64,000 bases of DNA from Tethya wilhelma (GCA_964030475.1 CAXIPT010000001.1:27033015-27097014); one strand, 5' to 3'; numbered from the stretch's first letter, positions 11,601-24,938 are shown. Numbers and translations: made by a program. The notes: a model not told the origin generated them from the letters alone.

Positions 11601-12310
11601 ACCAAAAACTGTAAGCACTCCAATCTACCCTCTTGAGCAGCAAAATACAAAGGTGTAGTACCATTGTCAGCCCTTTTGTTTACACAACTGAAAACATAAT
11701 AGCCATGGAATGCCATGATCAAACTATAATAATACTTGAAGAATACTTGAAGAAACTTACTTGGGAAACGTTTGAGTAAGCCATTTCAAACAATTCTTAC
11801 TTCCCTTTGCAGCAGCCAAATGTACAGGAGTGATGCCATTTTGTGCTCCATCTGTTGGACTGCATCCTTCAGCTTCTACTAACCACACAACAACGTTCAG
11901 ATGACCAAAACGAGAAGCTAAAGGAAAGCAAAATTGCACATGATTGTAATACAATACACTAGACTAAGTATTTCCGCACCAAGATGGAGGGGCGTGGCAC
12001 CACAGGTGTCTCTGCTAGAAGACGAACATCCTCCATTTTCTATTAGCCATTGCAAGCAATCTAGCTGTCCTGTAGCAGCAGCATCGTGTGCTGGCGTAGC
12101 TCCATTATTTGCACGTTTACTTCCACTTAGACCAGTAGTGTGCACAAGCCATCTCAAAACATCGATTCTACCAGCACGTGCAGCATAATGAACTGGTGTT
12201 GCTCCAAACTTATCACAACATTCAGTAAGGTTGATCTGTGATTTCAAACTCTTTAGAGTAGCTAGATCCCCTTTACTGGCGGCACTCAGCGACTTGGTTT
12301 GCAGCGACAT
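8601..12310 (-). CDS. ESPN: Espin: ankyrin repeats plus C-terminal PxWKR motifs
   Basis: Espin bundles actin in animal microvilli and stereocilia. Fourteen exons join in frame to 611 residues: 11980-12310, 11761-11917, 11594-11687, 11121-11213, 10968-11043, 10692-10798, 10467-10613, 9968-10041, 9667-9896, 9320-9417, 9125-9251, 8956-9065, 8770-8846 and 8601-8715. The first seven encode about nine ankyrin repeats closely patterned on espin ([40 protein letters not shown]). The repeat block ends in [20 protein letters not shown] basic, disordered linker follows. The last three exons each hold a tryptophan motif: [22 protein letters not shown] and [12 protein letters not shown]. Vertebrate espin has a similar PIPEWKRQ sequence in its actin-bundling region. 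No SH3-binding proline tracts are obvious. The start ATG at 12310 directly precedes the ankyrin region. The gene is downstream of, and in tandem with, the Y-box gene. Confidence 0.92.
10256..10325. repeat. Short hairpin repeat (GTAAACCAGG family), copy 1
   Basis: A 70-bp imperfect palindrome with ends CTCGTAAACCAGG and CCTGGTTTATAACG, lying in an espin intron. A second, related copy is at 22405-22486. Confidence 0.7.
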
Positions 12311-12419
12311 GATTAACAAGAGGGTGTGGTCGCTTGTTTACTAATAGACGTGACTGCATTGCCAGCCCCACCCACTGACATCACCGAACAAGTTAGACCA
12401 AGAGTTCTCGGTTAGACTC

Positions 12420-12425
12420 TTTTTA
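12420..12425 (-). terminator. Likely poly(A) signal of the Y-box gene
   Basis: AATAAA on the minus strand lies about 285 bp beyond the Y-box stop codon and 110 bp before the espin start codon. It leaves an intergenic spacer of roughly 100 bp. Confidence 0.5.
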
Positions 12426-12708
12426 TTGTTCTTTTTTACAACCATAGTACACCAGCATAACAAAAGCACAAATTGTTAGCAAGATGATACAGGTGTTCAC
12501 ACACAATGGATGCTAGTGTGAGTGTGTATGTATTGTGGCACACAAATCAGCACAAGGTGGATGGATGGCATGAAGTAGATATTAAGATGGTGTATTCTAA
12601 GCAGGCTTTACTACAGATGGATACATTATTACAGATGGTCATTCTTTTACACAAGGATGTCAGGTATCAAAGCGTCTTTAAAACTGTATAAGCAATAGCA
12701 GAACTTGG

Positions 12709-15700
12709 TCAATTCTGACCCTCATTATCTCCAGCAGGAGGCTTGCGTTCCTGGACCTCTTCAGTATGACCATCATCACCATTGCCAGCATTGGCCTACA
12801 TTGTGGGCGGAAAAACAATACATAATATCAATTATTAGGGGGTGGGATACAAAGCTGCAAAGTTTGGCTAAATAGAAACTTTAGCTGTCAACGGTTTAGT
12901 ATTGCTGAGGGAAATCCTAATCAGTGAAGGGTACTGAAGGGATAAGTGACAGTGTACTACACAAAACTGGCCAGGTAATTGGAAGAGAGAATTATAGGAA
13001 ATGGCAGTACCTACAATGCAAATTATAGTCATTTATTGCATTACTGTGTATTCTTCAGGACAAAGGAGTTAACTCTAAACTTGAACACTTAACCATGTGC
13101 AATGGCTTCTTCCTATACTTACATTTTCTCCATTGTTGGTTGGTCTGTTCCGTGGGCGGCGAGGCCGACGACGGCGGGGCGGGCCACGCTGGAACAGAAA
13201 CAACAACAAGTAAGTGTACTATACTTCACAGTACTCAATTTTAAGTAAGAGATGAAGTGGAGTCTGTGTCTAAAATGAGATTACTATTAGATAATGCTAG
13301 TAGGACATAAACCTCCTATTTTCAATGTTTACTGGTTGAAGTTTTGTAGGAGAGGAAAAGATACAGCAAATTAATAAGCTCATGATGCTATATAGCGCCA
13401 CTAGTTAAAGGTCTTAGAACTGAGCAACTACTGTAAATACGAGCCCTAACAATTGTTGCTGGTGTTAGACCAACACTACAATGAAGACTGATTCCATGGC
13501 ATGCCATATTCAACACACTTACAGGTGCTCCTTCACCATTTTCATTTTGCTCTCCTTGCTTCCTACGGTAGACTCTGGTACGGTAGTTCCGACGCCTGGG
13601 AGGACGATCATCACCCTTGTTCTCCTCATTACCCCCTTCACCTCCCTCACCCTAGAGGAAACATCAAAACAAATATCACACATAAACATTATCCAGCTCT
13701 ATTGCAAAAAACACGATTTCATGAATTGCGTATAGTTCTAAAGGGTCAATGGTAGTTGTTTTGTCTACAACACCAATGTGTATCGTTTGACAAAGACCTG
13801 TAGTTTCTTAAAATGGCAAGATTCAGTTTCAAAAAAATAGCTGCCCTAGTGTATTTGTTGAGTTAGGCCACACCTGTTGGCTGTGCATTATTTAGAATTT
13901 TGTGCAAGTGCAGCCTGCAGAGACAGATATCTATATTACATGACATTGCAAAGTCTTACAGTAGCTAGCGTTTTACAAGAAATTTTAAGGGAGAATTTTT
14001 TTACATCATCTTAAATAGATATTCGCAAGGAACATTTTATAGATCACAATATTGATAACTTGAAGCAATACATTTTCACGTTGAGATCCAATCCTGCCTC
14101 TCATCTATAAACCTGCTAAGCTACTTTCAGCCTTAGTTGGTAAGCCAATGTTAACTTTACACATGTACATGCTCCATATAAGCTATTTGTATATGTAATA
14201 ACCTCTTACCAAACAAATTCCTTTAAAGGCGCAGTCGCACGGAAGTAATTACGGCGCCATTTTTTTTTTGAATTCCAGGCCCAAAAATCAAAAACTCAAT
14301 CTGATTGGTTGAAATACGTCATTGGAATGTAATTATTTCGCAGTCATTGGAACGTAATTATTTCGTGCGGTTAGGGAAAACAGTAGCTGAGTAGGCTAGC
14401 AAACTAGCGAAGAGTAACACTAGAGCTTTTCATGAGCATTGGCTGTATTTGAAGAGCGTGGAGACTCATATTAGCACTGGTCTATATTCTGTGCGCAGGA
14501 ATTACGTGCAAAATACGGCTTCATTACGTCACGTAAGTTTACTTCCGTGCGACTGTGCCTTTAAGAAGAAATTAAAGCCAAACCAGTAAAAAAATCCTCT
14601 CTTGAAAATTTCCCACTATACGGTATCTTGTGTAGTTTGGCTAAGAATCCTACTACTGTAGCTTTTTTCATTGATTACAATTACCGATGTGGATCTCTTG
14701 CAGACATGCCAGTGAATGAGTTACAGCCATTGATCTAATGACTATAAACATTGACTAATGATAATATATTAGGGTAAGGCTTCTGATATGTATAGCATAT
14801 AGCTAAAAATTTTGGAGAAGAATAAACTTCAGAACACTATATAGCAATCCATGAAAAATTCTGCATCAGATTGCAATCCTTAGAACTAAAAATGCAAAGG
14901 TTTCGAAAACAGCCTGACTGGTATGTCATTGCGTCCTCCCCCTGGGTGGATCATAGCAGCCAGGAACTGGATATCAACGATGTTGGTCAAATATACTGTA
15001 GTTACACATACAAGGGTACATACATATATGTTCTACTCTACATGAAAGCACAAAGGTGTGTGGTCTGTAACAAGCAGCACTTTGTGACAGCACGTAGAAT
15101 CACAACACAATGTAGCAATTCATTAGATGAGTAGGTGTAATACTGGCAAAGCTCAATTTAGCTCAGTAGAAATCACGAAGGTGTTCCTAACTATGGTAGC
15201 ATCGTGGCTACTTTTAATGAAGAAATGAATGAATTCTTGTACTGGTAATTTCACTTCTACCATCTGCTCACACACCATAAGCACACAGAAATACAAACCT
15301 TTCAACATAGCCCAAATCCCTAATACATGTACTTGAGCTGTGACATTACAGTTCAATAACAAGCAAGTGCATTTTACTGAACAGGGCTACTACTACTACT
15401 ACTAGACTGTGCCAAACCTCATCCTCCATCCTCCTGGGAGGTCCACGGCGGTAGCCTCCTCTCCCGCGCCACCTTCTGAATGGACGCCGAGGGCGACGAC
15501 GGTCTACTTGATCCCCCTCATTCTCACCTGTGGTCATAGTGAAGGCACACATAGTTTCAACAGAACATGTATACATGCACACTTAATGTGACCAGACACT
15601 ATTGGTAAAGGTCACCATTCGTACAATGACCACATGGCCTTACACACATTCATGTACATAATAAACCGAATCCCCCAAATTGGATAACACACCTTCTGTC

Positions 15701-17285
15701 CCTTCGGTCTTGTCCTCACCCTGACTGTCTTGCTGGGGCTGACGAGGTCTGCGTGGAGGGTTACGACGTCCATAGTAACGGCGAGTATTAGGACGTCGGT
15801 CAGCTAGGGGTGCAGGCAAACTCAAGTTTAGAGCACACACTAATATCAAGACCAGAAACAACTCACGAGCATACTTGCTGCCTTGCACAGGAGCACCATT
15901 GGGACCAGTGACTTGAGCAGCTTCAGGCCCCTTGGCACCCTGAATAACGATGAACTCCACACTCTCACCATCGCCTACACTACGAAGATACTTGCGAGGG
16001 TTGTTCTTGATGATTGCAGTCTGAGAGGAGCAGGAGGAGACATGAATACAAAATATGAACACCTTTTTACCACTAACCTGATGCACGAAGATGTCTTGAC
16101 TGTTGTCATCCCTAAATGGAACAGAAGATGACAATCCATTAGTAAAATACTAACCAGTTTCTGTGTTATCCTTGTTTGTACAACCACTGAAGTTCACACG
16201 CTAGGAAAAGATTGTGGTGTCACTGGTGTAACAATCCTTAATGAAGGTACGAATGGTGCACAAGCCTCGACATGATTGATGAGTGCGGTTTCAAAGTTAA
16301 GCTCTCAGAGAAGCACAAAAGCCTTAGATCTCGTAAAGTACATTTTGCAAGACGCTACACACATTTCAGGATTCATGAACACCAGTACATGTACCTTCCA
16401 ATTTGACTCAGAGTTGTCATTCTTCAAATTATATCATAACAGGCACACTAATGGTGTGCATTATCAAGAAAAATTGCACAGTACACATAGAGACAGAAAA
16501 GCATGTGTTCAGGCCCAAACTGCTAGCTGTGTAATTCTTAATCACGAAAACCTGGCAAGCTTTTTGACTTGACGACAGTCGACTTGGAAGACTTGGCAAA
16601 CAGGTATAGATGAAGTAACTAGAGCATGTTTTCTTAATCTCTAAATTTAGCTGAGAATCACAGCTTTTTACACCACTTACACAGGCCTGGTTTATATCAC
16701 TAGACTCTACTTGCTTGGTGAATCTTTATACAGCTCTGAAAGGAAAGTTGACTAAGTGAGAACCAAAATGTACAATGGTGGTGTGCTATCTGTTATAGTG
16801 ATAATATTCATGATCACTGTGACAACAGAAGACAAACAACTCCTCAACAGGATAATGAATACCCTTACACATGGACATATCTAACATTACAACACCTCCT
16901 TTTCAGTACACTATACCTTGTGATAAATCCATAGCCACTTTTGACATTGAACCACTTCACACTTCCAGTGATGATGTCAGCTAAACGAAAAATCCAGAAA
17001 ATTAATCAATTTTGCCCATCCTGACACAACTAGCCCAGCTTAGCTCTCGGGTGAGGCAGGTATGCTTTCTCACGCCCATTGCTACACACCCCTACAATCA
17101 AAAGTCTGATAGGCACTTCATAGCACATGTTGTCTAATTTACAGCCAGACCAAAAATTAAAGGCATACCACAAAAAAGTAGCTTAAAGGGAAGAAAGAAT
17201 ACTTTTGGGGGTGTTCGATGCACTTACAAGTAACAACTCGTTGCTTAGTGTCCTCACCGGGTGATCCATTCTCGTCACTTGACAT
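12709..17285 (-). CDS. YBX1: Y-box binding protein (cold-shock domain, Arg-rich tail)
   Basis: This is a DNA/RNA-binding protein of mRNPs that controls mRNA packaging and translation. Nine exons give exactly 270 residues: 17228-17285, 16917-16980, 16078-16111, 15867-16020, 15693-15803, 15418-15527, 13523-13651, 13123-13188 and 12709-12795. A short acidic N-terminus is followed by a cold-shock domain with [16 protein letters not shown] (RNP1) and DIFVHQ (RNP2). The animal Y-box block [19 protein letters not shown] and the ending [13 protein letters not shown] follow. The tail alternates basic arginine clusters ([37 protein letters not shown]) with acidic stretches, as in vertebrate YBX proteins. 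YBX1, 2 and 3 arose within vertebrates, so the symbol marks the family. A TTAA-flanked MITE lies in one intron. Confidence 0.95.
14223..14564. mobile_element. TTAA-flanked MITE (334 bp) in a Y-box intron
   Basis: The inverted repeats AGGCGCAGTCGCACGGAAGT (from 14227) and its near-perfect complement (to 14560) are bounded on both sides by TTAA (14223-14226 and 14561-14564). TTAA is the target duplicated by piggyBac-type transposases, and also used by some Kolobok elements. There is no internal open frame, so it is non-autonomous. Confidence 0.8.
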
Positions 17286-17758
17286 GATGATTTCAGTCTA
17301 GAGATGTTGTTTCCTTTTGAAGATATGTCACGCTGATTTAGTCAGATGGCTCTAGTGACGCTTGGTGGCCAAGGTTCTGATCTCCCCTCGCCTCTTTCTT
17401 ATGCCTGCCTCTTGTGCCGTGCTAGTTGGAATGGCATGCCTTGTGGGCTAAAACGGGCCTTTTATATAATGACGTAATTGTATGTCATACGTACACAAGC
17501 TAGCCGGCCGGCCGCGAGGCGCCGGCGCGCGCTGCATATGTGAAAGGTACACATGCAAGCTACCCCCTCTATAGCTCATAGGCTGTGAAGTTTGCTAACT
17601 CCTTGCAAACAGAGTTTTAAATTTATTGATGTTATGACAAAATAAATTACTTTCATAATGCTGAAAATAAATCGGTGCAATAACTCATTCTACAACAATA
17701 ACGTGAAAACAACTACTTATGCATAGCAGATTAGCATAATGTCTGGGAGCAGTTCTGT
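17286..17758. promoter_or_regulatory. Y-box gene promoter region with CpG-rich block
   Basis: There is no coding sequence. At 17500-17535 a GC-rich patch (GCCGGCCGGCCGCGAGGCGC) stands out against AT-rich flanks about 220 bp upstream of the Y-box start. The 3' end of the carrier gene occupies the low-coordinate side. Confidence 0.4.
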
Positions 17759-20700
17759 TTATTGTGACAAAGAGTAGTTGTAGTACAGTTTGCGGAACTG
17801 TTCCAAGAAAATGAAAGTAAGCACAGTATGAGGACCAAGTCGAGCATAGTATGGTGTAAATCCCTTCCACAGGCTGAAGAACCCTTCCTTTCGAATCAGC
17901 TTGGTCCATACATCCTACACAACACAACAACAATCACAGAGGAAAGCAAACAACAGTAAAATAACTGCAGATAATTCAGTACCACAAGTTTCTACAATAC
18001 TATGTATGTACCCAAGTTCCCTGACAAAATAACAGTTGAGCAACTAAATCTACCACCCTTCCCAGCACTAATACTGCCGCAATCTATAGGTATAATCATG
18101 CAGAGGGGATGAGAGAGGGAGCATGGGAATGAGGCTAGCTCAATGACATAGAAGGAATTACACAGTTTGGCAGCTTTCCGCAAAAATTTTCCCCCATGAA
18201 AAATTCCACCTGCATGTGTATTTTATAAGACTTAGTGCTCAAGCACATGCAATGCACATAGAACACAGCCACTAGAGTGCTGACTGGTTGCTATGCTAGA
18301 ATCCTCTTAGTCTAGTGAAGCTGATTGCTGGTAATAATGCTCACTCTGCAAGAACTACAGTGGTAGCAAGTATACTGTATAGCGGTTCAGTGACATTGGT
18401 TGGTAAAGATCACCAAACTCAAATGCATAAACCGAACAATTATTGGCAAATCGGCACTTTCATCCACTGTTATGATGCATAGTTGATAATTACTTTGACA
18501 ATTTTCGTTCCAGCGAAATTGCATGCCTCATGCTAATGCACTCACCAATAATTTTATTTTTACAGTTAGGTCATAAAGATTTGAAAATTAGCAAGTATTG
18601 CTATGTAAATCGAGGTATATACTTGTTCACACTTACCACAGAGCCAGTGTATTCAGGGACTCCGTTCACAGTTGACATTGTTTGAATCCTACATAATCAT
18701 TTAATTCATTGATGGATCAGATACAAATTACTGCAATCATAAACTTACCTAGTCTTTGCAATGTCAACTGGCATGGAGGCAATAGTTGTTACCAAACCAC
18801 TTATCATACTTGCACAGAAATGACATCGTATGTCATCAACAAAGTAATCTGGATAATAAGCAGAATGTACTGTATTTAGCCACATGTACAACAATTGATA
18901 CCAACAAGATCAAAGTTTATAATCAAGGTTTAAATAATATTTGGTGGAGGACTCCTCTTTATTCTCTATCTTTCTCAATTACAACCAGCTAAACTCAAGG
19001 ATTACCACATAGCGGCAATTTTCGTAGCTTATGAATTATGCATGAGTCATTGAAATTAATGGCTGCCAAATGGAGAAGGCGCTTTTCGCCTTGTATCAAG
19101 TGACTCAATCAGAGCAACAAAAAACCAATGACAAAAGCGACTGGAGGCAAATAAACGAACGTTCAAGAATCAGCTCCTGAAGGGGAATAGTCCTTGAGAA
19201 AAGTCAAGCTAAGATAGAAGAATAAGAAGAAGATGGAGGTTTGACATAATACCGTACAGTGGGTAAATTTGGCGAATTTGCATTTTAGCATGATTGGCGA
19301 TTTAGCTCCGCATGCTACATTGTATATTTGTGCACCAAATTTACCCGCTATACAGTATTATTATTTTAGCTTGTTACTTTAGCATTGGTTTTAGGCCACG
19401 TTTTTAGGCTCATTAGAAAGCGAAAGAACTAACTAGTAGCTTAAGAAGCCTTTTAGTGCCAAACGCTCAGTTTTTGCAGAGTTATTTGCATGAATATTTG
19501 TATTGTACTAGTGATTCATCCGTGCCATTCCTGTGTACCTAGTAGTACCGTACTGGGAATTATTTCCTGGCAAAGCTATTTGAACACTTAGAAGATAATC
19601 ATGGTGTGGCATCATCATAATAATGAAAGAATCTTAAAGCTTCCTTCCAGTAAAGAAACTCAAGTGGCCACATAGATACATGCACCCAGGTAGGCATGGT
19701 TTACAAATGGCCATTTATGAACACTTTGCCACTACTGTAACTGCCTGCAATTGTAAAGACATCCCCCCTTCCCAATGACACTGTCATACCTGTTCCAAGT
19801 AGGAGTTGTTTTGCTTGTGAATATGTACCCAACTGTGCAGCGTTCACAACCATTGCTCTAATGACAGTAGGAGTACAGCCCTATGCAGACAATAGAGACA
19901 TAACCGTTAAGTCAACCAAGAAATTACACCTTTGGTTAATGCAAAAAACACACACTAAAAGTATTGCTCCTTATTATTGCCAAGCTAGAAGCTCAGCTGT
20001 AAATTCTTAAAATGGTGGAGACATTTCAAAAAGTACTATTTAGATTTTGCTTGAATGACGAGAGACATGTACACACAAATAGTTATTCAGCAAGCACACA
20101 TTGAGGGTTAAAGTACACCTGACAAGTACATATACTTCATAAAGAATGAAGCTAAAGACAAGTCTCTTACTCTCCATAATGTGACAATTCCTTCTTCTCT
20201 TGTAATTCTGAACAAGGCATCAAACACATTCTTATATCCTCTTCGCTGTTCCAAAGGCAACCTATAGGAAGAACGAGTGCAGACTCTAGTTACAATTAGT
20301 TGGGTGGTAAGGCATCATTATAGCAAAGTACTGTATACTAAAAGGCTATTTTTTTACTACTGTGGAGAATGGATGCTGGAAAAGAGTGCCTATCCTATAC
20401 AGTTATAGCCTAGAAATAAATGGCAGGTGCTCAAGTAGGGCTAGCTGCTTCTGAGATGCTGACAAGGCTTACTAATGGCATCAGTATCCAACAAACCAGC
20501 TTGATAGGGGAGACCAATTAATCTTTCACCCAGGAGCATAGCATGCATCCCAGACTAGAAATAAACTGTAGCAAATTGCAGTACACTTCAAAAATGTCCT
20601 CCATACAGTAGCCCATCAATCAGTACAGGTGAAGACAATGAATCCATTCAAGAATCATATGTGCAATTAATCATATTGACTATCCACACCATTCCTGAGT

Positions 20701-23700
20701 AGTCTGGTTGAAACTTGCTACGTACACATGTGACATTGTGTAGGGATATAGTTGGGTGACAAATGGTACCAGGCACTTCCTCTTGTACATCAACCATATC
20801 ATATACACCAAAGGAATGAGTTCAGATATCTCAAAGTTTTACTGATCTGGCAAAACGCTACGCCAGAATTGAACACTCATAGGCAATTTTGAAGGCTTTA
20901 TTTCAATGGCACCAAGTAAGCTCTTGTCATGAAAACTACTACTTTCACCCGATTCTCATTTCCCTCTGTGGTCTTTACTGTATGTGTGAGCGTATGAACA
21001 AGCAGTAAACATGGCCTGCAGTGCAAACGAAAAGTTGAGACAAGGCAGGATCAGCAACTGCCAATGTGCTGTACATGGTGATACACAAGCTTTAGCCAAA
21101 GGCACAAATCCCACAACCTACTGATATACTCCAATCAGCCAAACAAATTGACACAAATATAAATCGTATGTGATGTACCTTCCATCCGATGTCATTCTTA
21201 TTAAAGATATCTCGGCTGGAGTCCCAATAAATGCTCCAGTAGCACCAGCAACAATCCCTACAGGAAGTAGTTGAGAAATTGTTAACCCATGAAACAGGAT
21301 ATTAGGTCAACAGATTCCTTTTAAAATGCGTGATTGATTACTAATAAGTCACATGTTGACCCACACCTCTATCACACCTCCAGTCACATGCCCTAACAAA
21401 AATGCTGTTTGTTAGACTAAACAATATGGTTGAGATAGAGGTCAGTTCAACAGCCATCAGCAGTAGAGGATCACACCACTAATGGTGCCACCATACAAAT
21501 ACATGCTAGTAAGAGCAATAAACATGTCTTGCCTCAAAACCTAAGATATCACCTGATAAACACACACTACTATTAAAAACACACACTCTTGGAGCTTTAG
21601 TGCAAGTGCTATACAGCTAGGTCATTACCAAAAAAGGTAAATAATACAATGAACTTCACATGGGAACCTTCAATATATCAGACCACTCACCAATGCCAAT
21701 CTTCGTCAGAAGACCAGGTGGCTTTCCATCAGGTCTACATAAAGTGTACAGTATTCACAACATTATGCAAGAGCACTCAGAAACCCTTATTCTTTCTCTA
21801 AATCTATTTACTAACTGGGGTCAATCATAATAAAATAAGGGCCAAGAGTATATCTTCCAATGGCATGCAATACATACCCACAAAAATTGTCAAACAGAGA
21901 TTGATACACTCCCAGTCGAGTTGTACTATAGGTAGCTTGACGTAGCAGACCAGCTGAGAGGCTACAATTGATTCAGAGGAGAGAAAACATTCTTCAATAA
22001 CACCATTCAAGACTAGCTGAGTCAAGCCTTACCCATTATACAATGCAAAAAACCCCTCATTCCTGACAACTGATGATATTGCATGAAAGCTAGTTTTATG
22101 AGCTCTGATATGACCACCTTCACCTGCAAACCAACAGACATTATAATGAGTAGCCATAATACACACCAATATAACACGGCTAGGTGGAACATCCTCGGAT
22201 CATTCCTCACCACTAAGTTGCATACGATTCTTTACTAAATCCAGCGGTTGAACAAAGAATGTGGCAGCCATCCTGTGTCGAATGCATTGTGACAATCATC
22301 TTCATCAAAACAGTATCAGCATCACTAATCAAAACCGTTAGCAAATGTGTGAACATCTCTACAAGAGATGTACTACACTGTGGAAGGCACGCTAACCTAC
22401 TAGGTTCATAAACCAGGCCCTCCCCGCTAAGCTTATTGCTAAGTGCTTAGCAATATAAAGCATACAGGGAGGGCCTGGTTTACGAGGCTAGTAATCTATA
22501 TGTACAGAGAGAATGTTGACTAATGTTGCATAAAAGTCAATCGGGATTGAAGACAAAAAATATGTATAGGCTAAGCAATACTATAAATAGTGTCATAGCC
22601 AAACGTATGCAGAACATTGATTGTCCCTGATCCATATGGCACAGTCAGATGGGCTGCCACATTTCAAGGATTGTCAACTTGCTAGAAATAGTGTGCAACA
22701 GTATACATATACATACATGGAAACTGGTCACTTTACTACACATACAATTATAAGTGTAAGTATAGTGCTACAGTCATGAAAACAAGGGATTGATCTAATA
22801 TCACAGAGTGTATTTTGATCAATCCATTAAAATGTATGTTCACAATCTGTTGTATCATAGGGAAAAGATATCTCCAATAGCTACAAAAAGCTTGGTAAAG
22901 TAGGCATCATTAATTAAATCCTAATACATATAATTTTGCTGCAAGGCAAAGTTACCCATGATACAAATTATGAACTTACAGACACATACGTACACACATG
23001 GCAAGAAAAGTGACAAACAGTAAATGCTCATAGACATTCCAAAACATAAAGGGATCATAGATATACACATGTCCACCCCCCACAGTCAAAGATCACGGTG
23101 GATCTTACGCACCACTGAGTTGCATACGATTCTTGATGAGATCCAAAGGCTGGGTAACAAACACTGATGTACACCTGCACAGGATAGAGATTACTAAGAA
23201 ATCCAGGGAGGAGGCTGGGGGAAATGATAGCATTAGCTGTGATACATGCATGCAATACAGCAAGAATTATGACCAAACAGTAGCCTGGGTCTCAGGCCCT
23301 TCCCACGGTACCTGGGAATAGGGTTACATTAGTGGTATATGAGTGTATTGTCGTACTAGTACGATAATATCAAACACCTTCACACCTTCACACAATTGTA
23401 TACCGTAGATTGCGAAATTTTCGTGTTAAAATTCATCACTGCACTACACAGCCCTACCCACTATTTTACAATTTTTGTGCGTTTAATTTTCGTACTCCAC
23501 AGCGACTACGAAAATTTATCAAGTATGAATTTTTCACAATTTACGGTAGTTCAAGAGTATACAAAGGCACTCTTGCCATTAATAGGAAATTGTAATGTTA
23601 ATGGTCTCTTCTTTGCCAAATGAGAAGTATTAACTTTACATTTGGATGTTATTTCCCGGATATCTTATTAGAAGAACAACACTTTTAACAAGAAGAGCTG

Positions 23701-24938
23701 CAACACTTTAGAGTAAAGTGTATGCAGGGGGATTCTACTCCATTAGCTTCAGTTGAGAATCACCATGAGAATAATGATTTACAGAATCAGAAATTTCATG
23801 TCTCATCAGTGCTACTCGGCCAATATTACTGGTGCACCAATATTATTGTTACACTCTACAGAGAGTAGCACACAATAAAGAGAGCTAATAACACATAGAA
23901 GAGAAGAGACTCTATACCAGCACACAATTAATTGCCACTACCAAATAATTGGAAAATTGAAGTTTACCACATCATATTTCCACTCATAAACATTGATTAC
24001 CACAACTGCATATACAGAACAGGCAATCTGCACATGGACAAAACCAGGGGTGTTCAAGTTATAAAAAGGAAATAGATCATTTGCTTCCAGTTCCTTAGTA
24101 GAAGGAACTAAGGAAACTGTATAACATTCTTGTGTACAAACAATCTATTCATTACAAATTTCCTTAAAGTGGTATAATATTTGATCATTTCCCAAACCAT
24201 ACACTTAGATATACCATACAATACTTGTTGCACATCACAAAAAATTGCTGCTAAAACAATCAGCAAAGTTAGATGTGGTGATCTGAACCAATTGTAGGGT
24301 GACATTTTACTGAAATATCCACCAACAGCAAAAACTAAACACACAAAATCCTTTCGCAGGTTTGTAAGTTTTTGCATAGTAATCACCCAATGTACCGTAC
24401 AATACAACTACAAGCAAGAGCTTATTGCTTGTTAACAAACCAGACACACCATGAATAAGTATGATCTAGGTGTTAGCAAAACTCTTTGCATCAAAACACA
24501 CTTGGCAGCAATAACTTGCATAGTTATTGTTCCCCATATGCAAAACACATACTAGACCTCACTGACAAAGGTCAGTTGACCCATTTGTAGGTCTTAGGTT
24601 AATGTAACAAATGAACTTTGACCAAGTTCATAAGTTTAAATAAGGAAGTTATTATACAAAAGTACATGTAGCCCTGGTTTTGAAAAGAACACCAAGCAGC
24701 TTTGCTGGTTTGTGTGTACTTGTTGCTCTGCACACAACACAAACAACGATGTAGCAGCTTTGTATCAAACTGTAGATAATTTGAACAGCTCTACAGGCAT
24801 CAACTATAATTTTACAATTCACACTCACCCTGCCATTCCTCCAAGAACGAAATTGATTGCCTTAGGAATGGCTCCATGAGGTACCACACTCTTGGGCGAC
24901 TTAGCAGCCAACTCTCTCCTCTTCTCAGCATAAGCCAT
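17759..24938 (-). CDS. SLC25A11: Mitochondrial 2-oxoglutarate/malate carrier with alternative exon 2
   Basis: This inner-membrane antiporter exchanges 2-oxoglutarate for malate, part of the malate-aspartate shuttle. Eleven exons are used per transcript: 24829-24938, one of two exon 2 copies, 22033-22123, 21878-21961, 21691-21734, 21179-21257, 20171-20261, 19790-19880, 18749-18848, 18637-18688 and 17759-17914. They give 319 residues, against 314 in human. All three carrier signatures are present: QPLDL(I/V)KNRMQLSG, GTPAEISLIRMTSDG and SMPVDIAKTRIQ. The hallmark blocks LSAGLLRQATYSTTRLGVY and GFTPYYARLGPHTVLTFIF are characteristic of this carrier rather than its paralogues. Exon 2 exists twice (23113-23174 and 22211-22272), with identical 62-nt length and phase. 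AATAAA overlaps the stop codon on the minus strand. The ATG at 24938 opens the only frame that joins exon 2. Confidence 0.95.
19250..19357. repeat. Short MITE (108 bp), TACNGTAYAGYGGGTAAATTTGG termini
   Basis: The ends at 19250-19272 and 19335-19357 are inverted copies with a few mismatches (TACCGTACAGTGGGTAAATT versus TACTGTATAGCGGGTAAATT). It lies in a carrier-gene intron and belongs to the TACNGTA-ended MITE group seen elsewhere in this window. Confidence 0.7.
22211..22272 (-). other. SLC25A11: SLC25A11 alternative exon 2b (canonical version)
   Basis: This 62-nt exon has acceptor cacag and donor GTGAGG. It encodes the end of the first transmembrane helix and signature 1 as GMAATFFVQPLDLVKNRMQ. 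This matches the vertebrate sequence most closely. Confidence 0.9.
22405..22486. repeat. Short hairpin repeat (GTAAACCAGG family), copy 2
   Basis: An imperfect palindrome with TTCATAAACCAGGCCCTCCC at one end and GGGAGGGCCTGGTTTACGAG at the other. It is related to the copy at 10256-10325. It lies between the two alternative exons of the carrier gene. Confidence 0.7.
23113..23174 (-). other. SLC25A11: SLC25A11 alternative exon 2a (divergent version)
   Basis: This 62-nt exon has acceptor gtgcag and donor GTGCGT. It encodes GCTSVFVTQPLDLIKNRMQ. It replaces exon 2b in exactly the same phase (2 in, 1 out), with a different stretch before the conserved Q-P-L-D-L. Confidence 0.88.
23401..23548. repeat. 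TTTTCG-rich palindromic MITE
   Basis: It starts TACCGTAGATTGCGAAATTTTC and ends with the inverted form TTCACAATTTACGGTA. It lies in the first intron of the carrier gene. Confidence 0.6.

Noticed and set aside
11022..12188. Plus-strand open frames opposite espin ankyrin exons
   Set aside because: Antisense shadows of conserved minus-strand exons.
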